Source: Xiphias gladius (lineage: Eukaryota > Chordata > Actinopteri > Istiophoriformes > Xiphiidae). Taken from it: a stretch of 64,000 bases of DNA. The stretch spans positions 8,630,517 through 8,694,516 of the forward strand of contig NC_053414.1 in assembly GCF_016859285.1 (NCBI RefSeq). The letters run 5' to 3'. A program made the translations under genes and the position numbers. Shown piece after piece: positions 13,001 to 28,640 of this stretch; positions within the stretch are counted from its first letter, which is position 1; the number at the start of each line of letters is the position of its first letter. Under the pieces are notes generated by a model. That model was given only the letters and a program-made list of their open reading frames with translations, ran no database searches and was not told where the DNA came from.

Positions 13001-13992
13001 GGATGTGGACACCACGCTGCGGACGCCTTACAAACAACCAGAGCAAAGCGACTCGTCTAACAACACGGCAACTACCACACCAGGTACAGTACATTTCTGA
13101 CATTTGGTCATAAAACCAAAGTATTGGAAAAATTGAACTGGTGGCCCTAGATAAAAATATCAACCTCATGCTGGCGCTAGAGGAAAAATCAGGGGATTAT
13201 CCAAGTCGGTAGGATTCATCCTCAGGGGGCGATGAATGTCTGTACCAAACTTCTTGGGAATCCATTAAATAGTCGTCAACATATTTCAGTTTGGACATAA
13301 GTGGCGGACCAACCGAACACAGACAGACCAACATTGCCGTTCATAGAGCCGTGGCGCTAGCTAAAAGTCATGCAAGCAGCACCTGTAAAGCTGGAAAATT
13401 GTACGTTATATCTTGTTTCCTTAATCCTTACAAAAACTGAAACATAAAAATCAGAAGCTTTGATTTTTATGGGGGATTATGAAGATTTATTTTTTTTTAC
13501 CCAACTGTTCCCCCGTTCCCAAGCTTTAAGCTCAGCCAACTATCTCCTGGCTGTAGCTCCATATTTAAACCACAGATGAGGGTGGTATCGATCTTCTCAT
13601 CTAACTTTCACAAAGAAAGCAAAAATTTTCCAAAGAATGTCAAACTATTCTTTTAAGTTTACCCGTGCTGCAATGTGGGCTCTGTGTCACAGGGGGCAGC
13701 ATGAGGAGTTTTGGCGTAGCGAGGGCCAGGTACGACTTCTCGGCCAGAGACCGTTCAGAGCTGTCGCTGCGCGAGGGAGACACCATCAAGATCCTCTCCA
13801 AGAAAGGTCACAGTGGTTGGTGGAAAGGAGAAGTGTACGGCCGGGTGAGGAATTTGCAAACATTAAAACAAACACAAAAAAAACATTACTGCTTTTAAGA
13901 CATTTGTTGTCTTACCTGAATTGCTCCTGTTTCTCCAGGTGGGGTTCTTTCCAGCAAACTATGTGGAGGAGGACTACTCTGACTACTGCTGA
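1030..13992 (+). CDS. vav1: Vav1 guanine nucleotide exchange factor (5' end outside window)
   Basis: Vav1 is a haematopoietic Rho/Rac exchange factor acting below antigen receptors. Exons read: 1030-1088, 1624-1689, 2049-2157, 2507-2599, 2730-2801, 2899-3002, 3107-3206, 5577-5672, 5774-5842, 5933-6019, 6101-6186, 6282-6417, 6523-6632, 7744-7845, 7966-8060, 8173-8195, 8330-8366, 8592-8728, 9855-9920, 10224-10255, 11586-11696, 12725-12812, 12954-13083, 13693-13844, 13939-13992. They total 2214 nt (737 residues); with about 107 residues missing upstream this fits the 845-residue human protein. Domain order: end of CH; acidic region with the three regulatory tyrosines ([27 protein letters not shown]); DH ([14 protein letters not shown]); PH; C1 zinc finger (HDFQMHCF, then Cys/His ligands to about 8050); SH3; SH2 with FLVRQ; C-terminal SH3 ending VEEDYSDYC. 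That ending points to Vav1 rather than Vav2 or Vav3. Two exons are tiny (23 and 37 nt) and cover a linker shorter than in mammals. The start of exon 2507 could equally be 2510. Confidence 0.97.
1145..1500. repeat. Dispersed repeat family C, copy 1 (vav1 intron)
   Basis: Shares AACACTTT, then TTTAGCATTTAT, then ATATAAACATTTAATAAATG, and a matching end with 10855-11210, with many differences. It is a non-coding repeat of unknown class. Confidence 0.6.
4186..4660 (+). repeat. Dispersed repeat family A, copy 1 (vav1 intron)
   Basis: Shares the pattern TTGGTCCA..ATATCTC..CAACT..TTGGATTGCCATGAAA, then a GATGAAT and TGGTG(A/G)TCCCCTGACTTTTC block, with copies at 13100-13385 (reverse), 36575-37125 (reverse) and 47075-47730. 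No coding capacity. The family is common in percomorph fishes; its class is unknown to me. Confidence 0.7.
4910..5105 (+). mobile_element. tRNA-derived SINE with GAATT tail (vav1 intron)
   Basis: A B-box-like GGTTCGATCCC (4952-4962) is followed by a weakly conserved body, an A-rich run, the block GGCGCTATATAAATAAAA (from 5067) and a tail of repeated GAATT units (to 5102). Such SINEs with this tail are abundant in teleosts. The A box is weak. Confidence 0.65.
5331..5412 (+). repeat. Duplicated copy of a vav1 splice-acceptor segment
   Basis: 5361-5410 is nearly identical to 6243-6290, the last part of the intron plus the first bases of the exon starting at 6282. The copy lies in the preceding long intron, about 880 bases upstream. 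It carries the same polypyrimidine tract and TTTGTCAG acceptor. Confidence 0.8.
6928..7345 (+). repeat. Dispersed repeat family B, copy 1 (vav1 intron)
   Basis: Starts TCAATATTTTTAT and shares TTTTTGGCCACAGCAGGCA, a GCAGCTAAA block and a CCAGAAAC(A/T) block near its end with copies at 21190-21640 and 55355-55770, all in the same orientation. No coding capacity. Confidence 0.65.
9001..9065. repeat. Short dispersed repeat, copy 1 (vav1 intron)
   Basis: ATTTAGCTGCTTCAGTTTCAG, GGTA and CATGCTGG match 63831-63885 in order. Only these two copies were seen in the window. Confidence 0.6.
10855..11210. repeat. Dispersed repeat family C, copy 2 (vav1 intron)
   Basis: Second copy of the repeat at 1145-1500; shares ATATAAACATTTAATAAATG and the block GCTGACAAATACT near its middle. 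Both copies are in vav1 introns. Confidence 0.6.
11995..12370. repeat. Dispersed repeat family F, copy 1 (vav1 intron)
   Basis: Bounded by GATTAAT/ATTAATCAATTAATC motifs and ending in AATGAAAACAATC..AGTTGCAGCCC, the inverse of AGGGCTGCA at 19795. Related decayed copies: 17755-17960, 19795-20490, 23040-23345, 23375-23620 and 34240-34615. It is typical of a MITE-like fish repeat. Confidence 0.55.
13100..13385 (-). repeat. Dispersed repeat family A, copy 2 (vav1 intron)
   Basis: Reverse-oriented, partial copy: TTTGGTCATAAAACCAAAGTATTGG is the inverse of the family's 3' half, followed by GGCGCTAGAGG, ATTCATCCT and GGACCAACC. Confidence 0.7.
13386..13665 (-). repeat. Dispersed repeat family E (foldback type), copy 1
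   Basis: Contains CTGGCTGTAGCTCCATATTTA, GGTGGTATCGATCTTCTCATC and AATGTCAAACTATTC, the inverse of the start of the element at 38905. It lies directly against the family A copy and ends 28 bases before a vav1 exon. Confidence 0.65.
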
Positions 13993-14150
13993 CGTGGAGC
14001 CAGAGAAAATGTGAGGACCCAAACTATATATGTAGGAGCCTATGTGATACCTAGTTTCCATCGATTGCATTAACCCATATGCACGAGTGTGTCTGTGTGC
14101 GTGTGAGAGAGATGCTGTTACTTGTGATCTAATGAGTGCCTAGTGATGTG

Positions 14151-14156
14151 AATAAA
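14151..14156 (+). terminator. vav1 polyadenylation signal
   Basis: An AATAAA hexamer lies 159 bases after the vav1 stop codon, followed by a T-rich stretch. It is the only perfect hexamer close behind the stop, so a short 3' UTR is inferred. Confidence 0.75.
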
Positions 14157-14199
14157 ACATTTTTTTCAGCTGACCTGTTGATGTCTGGTTTATGTACGT

Positions 14200-14690
14200 A
14201 TAACTAACTTGGAGCAAAGTGTACACTTGAACTTTCCATCCAAAACCATGGGTATCAATCTGCTGCAACAAGAGCCTGCACTCTTCTGGGAAGGTTTCCC
14301 ACAGGATTTTGGTACTTGGCATCAAGAGCATCAGTGAGGTCGACCACTGATGTTTGGTGGTTAAGGCCTGGCTCCAGTTCATCCCAAGGGGGGTTGAGTT
14401 CATGGCTCTGAGCAGGCAACTTCTTCATAGCCAAACTAGGAAAAGCATGTCGTAATGGATCTGGCTTTTTGCATGTGGGGATTGTAATGCTCAGCTTAGC
14501 TTATTTTAGCATAAAGACTGGGGCATTGTAATGTTAAGATCAGGACAGGACTTTCCCAAACTGTTGTCACAAAGCCGGAAGCACATAACTGTCTAAAATA
14601 TCACTGTGTGCTGTAGCAGCAAGGTTTACCTTAACTGGAACTCAGAGGTCTGGTCCAAACTATGAAAAAATAGCACCAAACCAAATAGTG
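14200..14690 (-). mobile_element. Decayed Tc1-type transposon fragment
   Basis: The minus strand reads as a broken Tc1-family transposase end. Plus-strand blocks GGATTTTGGTACTTGGCATC, GCATCAGTGAGGTCGACCAC, TTCATCCCAAGGGG and CCCAAACTGTTGTCACAAAG match, in order, Tc1-type elements common in fish genomes. About 150 bases in the middle look unrelated. It lies just past the vav1 polyadenylation signal. Confidence 0.75.
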
Positions 14691-15165
14691 GTGGAAGAAT
14701 CTTCACAGCTTTCACTCAAGCATCAATACCACAGTGTAAAAATACATCATCACGGGTAGAAATTGTGCATTCAAAATGTTACTTAAAAATAACCTTTAAC
14801 AGTGTTATATTGTTTATATATATTGGATTATTGAATCATTATTGATGCATTAACATGTATGCACGATTTCAGTGTGGCAGCTATTTGAAACTGAACTTTT
14901 TAACAGCTTTATGTACTGCTGGGTAGTTTACAACATGTTGTGTTTTATAAATTGATTATTTTTTAAATGCAAAAGATCTAAAGTAAGTAAAGTAAAAAAA
15001 ACGTGGTGTACTAAAAAGTACGGTATTTCCCTGAAATATAGTGGAGTAGAGGTTTAAAAAAAATAGAACATTGTAATACTAAAGTAATGTATCTCAAGTT
15101 TGTACCTAAATACAGTAACTGAGTAAATGCACTTAGTTACTTCCCACCACCAAACCAAAAGTACA
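14688..15165 (+). repeat. Dispersed repeat family G, copy 1
   Basis: Starts with GTGGTGGAAGAATCTTCA and ATACCACAGTGTAAAAATAC and ends in AGTTACTTCCCACCACC; the ends are inverted relative to each other. A reverse copy is at 35645-36200. Confidence 0.65.
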
Positions 15166-15737
15166 CAAAAATTGCACACAGGGTTGTCCACATACAGCCC
15201 ATAAAGTTTCTATTCAGATGTTATTTCTGTGGTTTAAGACACTTAAACCACTTTTTTGCACATTGTCTTCTAGCTTTGGATGAGATTGGCAAAGACTTGA
15301 TATTTAACACATGCTGTACGAGTGCCAGTAGTGTAATGATCTCTGTAGTGTGAATATTTACGTGTAATTAACATTCATTGGGAGACATGTTACACATAAA
15401 AGAGGGATTTCATTCTCTTCTCACATAAGAAAACAAAACTAATGGACAACAATGACCAGCTCTCAGTCTTGTAGGTAGGTAAATGTCAGCTTTACTTCCA
15501 AAATATCAAAACAAAAATATCTGTAGAACAACATGTCTTTCACATAATGATTTGTGGGCAAAAATGAAAAGCTAAAAACTGGAATCTATGTCACGTGTGT
15601 TTGATTTTCTGCTTTGTAGATACAGCTCCTCTCTTTCAGTTGTGGCTTCCTGCGATAGATTCCATCAGTTCCATCAATTCCATCTGTGTGTGGGTGTGTA
15701 TTATTTGTGTAGCATTGTCCTGTGGTCCTTCTCTGGT
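15166..15737. other. Spacer between vav1 and ubl5 3' ends
   Basis: AT-rich, with no recognisable gene. It must contain the ubl5 3' UTR on the minus strand (from 15737 leftwards). Nothing else was seen. Confidence 0.5.
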
Positions 15738-18435
15738 CTACTGGTAGTACAGCTCCAGGTTCATCCCGTCATGGATTTCATCTGTGCAGAGGTCGTAGTT
15801 AAGTACGACAGATCAGGGCAGGAAAGGTGCTGATTCTTCTTGTTAAAAGTTTATTACCATCAATACGTTAAATGCGTCAGAAAAATGCTCTTGCTGTTTT
15901 CATATGAGAAAATAACTAAAGTTTTAGTTGACAGTTGTATAACAACAACATAGAAATAAATAGTCACTGAAAACCAACAATATCACATCAGAAATAATAA
16001 AGTATTTAGGAAAACAGGATGCTGACTGTAGGCAGTGTGTAAAAGACCGTATTTTTTAGATGCCTGATCAAATAAAATGGATTTTAAAGTGTTAGGATCC
16101 AGTTAGGGATACCTGGTATATTGCTGGTTAATATATTATCCTCAGGGATATAAAATTAAAATCACTGCTATTGTTCCAACAATGTAATTTTAATGATAAT
16201 ATGGAGGCTTTTCTTACAGTTTTCTTCTGTAACAGAGTGAACAGTCTAGGTGTGATAAGAATGTGTGATGTATGTAATGTAGTAACAGTTCGATTCATTT
16301 ATATTAATTGCACTCATACCTGTTACCACTTAAAAGGATGAACATTGTGTCACTAAAAATAGCCCTTTTACAATTTCTACAATTTATTTACAAAAATTGT
16401 TTGAAATAATGAGAAACTGGTCAATCTAAAAAGTTACCCTTAATTGTCCTTTTTTGCTGTTGCAAAAGTAATGTTATTGGTCATTGAATTGGCCATGACA
16501 GATAATTATCAGTTGTTGTTATATCCAATATGTGATATCCACCCCACCCACACCCCTCCTCAGTTTATACAATTTATTGACGTCTGGTACTTAAAATTAT
16601 CTGATGCTTACTTTTAGAGTATGAAAAGTAAGTAGACCTCTGAAGAAATATAAAAACTGTTTACTAAAGTATTATTACTGAGCTATAGATACTGACAGAG
16701 TGATAGTAAAGATTGTTGAAAGGATACAGTCACCCAGAGACACGTGATCCTTGAATATGGTATACCTGTGGGCGCAGAAGAGGAACATTTAGCTGCTAAT
16801 AGAAAACAGCCACTGAAACATTTGTTATGGCCAGGCAGGGCAGAAATCCCAGATGAGAGCTTACCATTTCTTCAATACAATCTTGTCGTGCCGTGTTCCT
16901 GTCTGGGCAGCAATGAGCTTCTTCAGATCTCCAATGGTATCCTCAGAGCTGAAACGTGGGGGTTAAAGAAGGAGCACAATGATGGCATGGGAAAAAATTC
17001 AGAGCCTGGTTCTTCAATGTGGTTTAACAAACCCAGGTTACCAGTATGTTAGCTAAAAATCATCCCGTTACTTCATCATCTAGCTTAATGTGGTTCTTCA
17101 AATGCAACTGGAGAACTGATTTGTTCATCTCGGATGAATTTATCAAGATAACAGTGTGCTCTCATTTTGAAAACGAAGACAACATGAACAGAGAGTGCAT
17201 TGGTGACTGGCTGATATGACACTGTGGCTGCAAACAACATGTTTCTAGTGCAGTTGCACAGTAGTTACATCAAACCTGAGAAACCAACCAACCAAGAATG
17301 CTGGTACCAAGCCAGAGCTTAACCAACAATTAGCCACAGTCATTAGGCTAACATTTGATTCATCTACTGACCTACATTTCTGCAGCCCTCTGAGTTTGTT
17401 TTACAAGCCTTTTGTCACTATGATGGAAAGAGGTTGGTAGAAGGAGGAAGATCTGAATGAAAGCTTTAAATGACAAATCACTACAAAAAAAAATTAGAGC
17501 TCTGTTCATTGTATCCATAACTAAATTCATATTTACTTGCTTTTTACCTGTACTACTTTAATTTATAATATTTAATCTAGTATAGATGCTTCACTCTTTA
17601 TTTTAAATATTAAATGATGACAGACAGATTGTTGATTTGTCAATAATTTACATGTTCACATCAAAATCATAATTGTATCAATCATTTCTCTATTGATGCC
17701 TCCAAAAAAAGGGATCATTGTATCTCAAAATGACTTCATGAACTGGGTTTAAAATTAAAAGGAAAATTAACCTGCAGCTGTTTAGATGATCATTGAATCA
17801 TTTAGGTACATTTAAAGGAAAAATGTTCAACATTCCCTGGGCTTGACTTTTCAAATATGAGGATTTGCTGCTTTTCTTGATCTCACTTGATTGTAAATGG
17901 ATATCTTTGGGTTTTATGAGTATTGAGTAACAGTGACCCACTGAGTTGCAAAATATATAAAAACTAGGGGTTAGTTTCAGTTGATTACATGACACTGAGC
18001 GACAGTAAACAATGTGACCACACTACATATTGTTTGGCGTCTATTTCAGTGATATTTTGGAGGTGAACGACATCTCTAAAGTGCTGCTGTTGGATTAAAA
18101 CTTGTTGTTCCTACTCGCTCCATGGACTATACCTAGGACACTATAGAAAATAGTGTGGGAAACCACCATGTTGAGATGGTCTGTGATGTGAAGGCATCAA
18201 ACACATCAAGTAATAAAGAATTATACAACTGTTATAATTTCCATAAAATCGTAAAGTCCCCTCTGGAGCGCCAGGGAACCGCAATGTCCAGAAAGGGCCC
18301 TGTGAACTTGGGCCCAGGTTTTACAAATGTGGAAGGATGCATTATTCAGCATTATCTGCACAGTTTTAGTGAAGGATACTTGCACTTGACCCGGACTTTC
18401 TTGCCCAGACGGTCGTTGCAGACCACCTCGATCAT
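15738..18435 (-). CDS. ubl5: Ubiquitin-like protein 5 (Hub1 type)
   Basis: UBL5/Hub1 is a ubiquitin-fold protein that binds spliceosome components non-covalently and lacks the C-terminal Gly-Gly needed for conjugation. Coding exons on the minus strand are 18435-18380, 16948-16865, 16765-16728 and 15781-15738; all junctions are GT-AG and phases close. The product is 73 residues, the family's usual length. It begins [18 protein letters not shown], continues through [17 protein letters not shown], and ends [13 protein letters not shown], so the Tyr-Tyr end replaces Gly-Gly as expected. The coding first exon starts after an acceptor at 18445-18446, so a separate 5' UTR exon exists, probably just above 18962, where the minus strand reads AAG|GTAGGAA. 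The gene is convergent with vav1 and divergent from pin1. No perfect AATAAA was found near its 3' end; a variant AGTAAA (minus strand) lies near 15491. Confidence 0.96.
17755..17960. repeat. Dispersed repeat family F, partial copy (ubl5 intron)
   Basis: Contains GATCATTGAATCATTTAGGT and ATATCTTTGGGTTTT, shared with 23040-23345 and 34240-34615. Confidence 0.5.
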
Positions 18436-19288
18436 CTTCGGTTCCTGTCAGCCGAAGGGAACGAGAGAGTTAGCATAACATGTGAGTCGATTTAAACGGT
18501 CCCGACAAAATACTAGCAACACCCGTCAACATAACGCAGTGCCGCTCAACAGTACCACAGACTACATCCTCCAAAATGATCACACAGCTGAATCTACACC
18601 TCTTTAACACAGCTTCAATAAAAACTGAGCACTGGAACCTTAAAGAAGGAAGGACTGTTATATTAGACTGCATTGGTTTTAGCTAAGTCCACCTCATAAA
18701 ATGCCAACTGAGTACATACACTCGTACATATAGTTTGAAGTGATAGTTAATGTGGGCAATTCACATTGGGCCACATGGAGGAAACAGACGCTTTAAAATC
18801 AGGTTGTTTGGTTTAGCTAACATGAGCTAACACCGTCGCATTTTGTTCAGATAAGTGTGCGTAATGTTACAAAGCACACACGTAAAGCTACCTTCTGTCT
18901 CTGAAATGCTGAGCATTAGTTTATATCCATAATTACATTCTGTTAAATGTGACATTCCTACCTTAAAACGCACAAAATTACAAATACTCTCTCCTGTCGC
19001 TGGTATTTTCTGGAACGCTCCTTGCCCCGATTACCGTAAAGCTGATATAATTGGCGAAATACCCTTTCGACCAACAAACGGGCGCACACACATGACTGAC
19101 ATCTCACATCAGCCTATGACTGGACAGAAGACCCCGTCAAAGGCGGGCCGGATTCTAAAAACAACTCGTACCGTAAAGCAGGTTGCTGAGTGTTGTAACT
19201 TGCCTAGCTGCATCCCGGACTGTCACACGGTAGCTACATTGAAATTAAATTTAAAAAACGCAGCTGCAGGAAAATAAATAAATAAATA
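18436..19288. promoter_or_regulatory. Shared ubl5/pin1 divergent promoter region
   Basis: The two start codons face away from each other 854 bases apart. The gap contains the end of the ubl5 coding exon's 5' UTR (to 18444), a likely ubl5 first-exon donor at 18960-18961 (minus strand) and the pin1 5' UTR just before 19289. The 19000-19200 part is more GC-rich than its surroundings and has no clear TATA box, as expected of a housekeeping bidirectional promoter. Transcription start sites cannot be read from the sequence. Confidence 0.6.
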
Positions 19289-26065
<6,777 letters not shown>

Positions 26066-26097
26066 AAGGAGGAAGTCACGTACTGCACTATCCTCTT

Positions 26098-26134
26098 CAC
26101 ACACACACACACACACACACATACATACATACAT
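26098..26134. repeat. CA/CATA microsatellite in pin1 3' UTR
   Basis: (AC)n followed by (ATAC)n, 33 bases after the pin1 stop codon. Confidence 0.9.
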
Positions 26135-26191
26135 ATAGACATAGTCCAACCCAGCCAGTCCATTGATTTATTTTAATGACGCACAGCACCC

Positions 26192-26197
26192 AATAAA
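26192..26197 (+). terminator. pin1 proximal polyadenylation signal
   Basis: AATAAA lies 127 bases after the pin1 stop codon, just past a short CA microsatellite. A second perfect hexamer lies at 26858-26863, so alternative 3' ends about 670 bases apart are possible. Confidence 0.6.
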
Positions 26198-26857
26198 CAA
26201 AGCTTACGGGCTGAATCGCATTGTTTTATGTGGGAACATTTGGTTCCTAGCACTATGAAACATCTATGAATACTCTCATTACAGTTAACATCGAGGCGTA
26301 TTGCAGATTATTCCTGTAAGACCTCAAGCTTTTATTAACCATGGCAATGCCATTATATAAAAATGTGAGTGCCTGTGACTCTGCTGAAGTGACCGACCCA
26401 TGGAGACAGTTTCACATGATGAGCGCAGTTTGAGAAAGCGTCCATAAAAGCTTGTGTTTTTGTATGTGCATGTCTTCAAAAGGACCATTTACTGTACGTT
26501 TCCCTGTTCTGTTTTTCCATTTCTGCAGTATGTGTGCCAAAGCAGTTACTCTATCTGTATTATTGTTTTGCGAAATAGATTCTTAAGATGTTTAAGACAC
26601 TTTCTGGCCATTGCAGACCCCTGCTGGTGAAGAAAGAGCAGTTATTCTGAGTTCCCTACATTTAGCATTGATTTAATTTTTTTTTGTCCCTTGCAGATAT
26701 TCACAAACACAGAATCATTTGTTTTCATTACCCACCATATGCAAAGATGGCACCACCGAAAACTTCCAGGTTTTAATAATCGGCTCCGCAGCTTTTAAAA
26801 GCATCACGGTTCAAATGAACTGTTACACTGTTGTGTCATTGGGGCTTTTCTTCCATC

Positions 26858-26863
26858 AATAAA
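26858..26863 (+). terminator. pin1 distal polyadenylation signal
   Basis: This is a second AATAAA about 800 bases after the pin1 stop, followed by T-rich sequence. Whether the 26066-26857 stretch is 3' UTR depends on which signal is used. Confidence 0.5.
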
Positions 26864-26940
26864 GAAAATTCCTTTTTTGTAAGTTTTTCCTCTTTTTTTG
26901 AGTTCCTCTTTTTAAAAAACACATGGAACCTTACCACAAA

Positions 26941-27023
<83 letters not shown>

Positions 27024-28440
27024 TTGTTAAGGACAAAAAGAAATGATGGACATGCATAATGACCTGTAATTAAATGAGAAGAAAATAATCGTTACAACAC
27101 AAAGAATCCTTCAGATTTGGGTTAAAGGTTAAACGTCCTGTTCGACGTCATAGGAAATAAATACAAGTGAAGGGACTTTATACCATTTCTCAAAGGTTCT
27201 ATATTGGGCACTTTTTTTTAGCAGTGTGGCTCTTGGGATTGTTGTGTCACTTTGGTCCAGAGTATATAATCTCTACAAATATTGAATGGATGGTGCCACG
27301 GGACTCGAACTGCTGTTCACAGCCCGTATCATAATGACTTTGCCTCCACCAGCACCTTCATGTCTTAGGTTCAGTGCAGGATTAAGTCTCTCAACAACTA
27401 ATAGGTGAATTACTTTGTCCTTCGGTGCAGATATTCATGTTCCACAGGAAAAATTGCGACGACTTTTCATCTGACGGAATACAGACACAGCTCTCAGTCC
27501 GGTTATATGGGGACCGAATGGCTCGTAGGAACGGCCCCATGTTCCCGCAGTTTCCCCCACAGGATCCCCATCTAAAACTAAGCACTTAACTCCCATGATC
27601 CCTAGAGTAGCCTAGCAAGGGTAAAGAGTTGGTCCACCTTTCCACGGCCAGGACGGAATTCGCGTTGCTCCTCCTCATGTACTAGCACACGCATTATACT
27701 GGAGAAATGGGTATTATTCCGTTTTTAAAGAGCATTTGAGCTTTTGAGCCACGTAAACACTGTCTTACGTATCCTAAACTGTCCATATTTATCTTAAGTA
27801 TGGCTAAAAACCTGACAATTCCATTCCTAATTTGTGATCATTTGTCACTACAAATTTTAACAGATTCTATATTAAAATGGCAGAAAATGACTTTCAAAAT
27901 CAAAGCGCTTTAATGGTGATTCTTGCCGGTTTATTGTATCCACAGCTCGCTGATTAACACTCGACTGGAAGATAGGAAGCATCTCACAGCTACTGTTGAC
28001 ATGAATTGAATTAGTTGGTATAACTGATTGATCTGTAGACGTAAATAGAAACCACTGGAGTGCTGCCTTTTCTGGAGAGATTAGATTTTAGATGTGGTTA
28101 GATTTGAGGGCGCCTTAAACGAGTGACAGCTCCACGTACCTGTTTGACTTCTCTGAACTGGCTCTCCTCAAATGATGTACATGTAGCACTCAGCTGCATA
28201 TTTGTACACACTCCATATGCACGTGACAGGGGTTTCGAGGGGGGTCCCGAAACAAAACAATACAAAAAGAGTTGCATCCTTAAAAGATAAGAGACTTTGA
28301 ACATTTATAAATAAGCCCGATGGAGACAGAGAACGAATATGTACAGGTGAATTATTTCAGTCTGAAGGAGCCCTAAACACCCATTTCCTTAGAGACATAG
28401 GGGACCATAAAGAGGAGTTGAAGTGCAGTGGCTTCGTTCA
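26864..28440. other. Spacer after pin1
   Basis: Contains a TG microsatellite (26943-27021) and otherwise unique-looking AT-rich sequence. No gene is recognised. A minus-strand stretch at 28145-28205 looks exon-like but has no supporting neighbours. Confidence 0.4.
26943..27021. repeat. TG microsatellite, about 39 units
   Basis: Uninterrupted (TG)n, one of the two longest simple repeats in the window. Confidence 0.95.
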
Positions 28441-28640
28441 GGACCCATCACCTAAACATTTTATTGTTGTAAATTTAATTACAAATGGATAAAATTCCAA
28501 AAGACTGCCTAATCAATAATCCATAATGTCAAAATGAAGAGAGTGTTTCGAAAGGTTGGTACATTTATTTAAATCCAAAACTGAAATCTCAGATTTACAA
28601 AATAATTCAGACCCTGAGAAAAACCAACTCAGTGGAAACC
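28441..28640. mobile_element. Probable Tc1-type terminal remnant
   Basis: Blocks such as CATAATGTCAAAATGAAGAG, ACTGAAATCTCAG and ATTCAGACCCTGAG, in this order, resemble the terminal region of the Tc1 lineage seen better at 32510-32800. Much decayed. Confidence 0.4.

Noticed and set aside
26831-27057. Cys-Val and Thr-His repeat proteins
   Set aside because: Translation of a TG/CA microsatellite.
28098-28304. Minus-strand exon-like stretch (SFEESQFREVKQ followed by GTACGT)
   Set aside because: It has a possible acceptor and donor, but no recognised family and no neighbouring exon in frame could be found.
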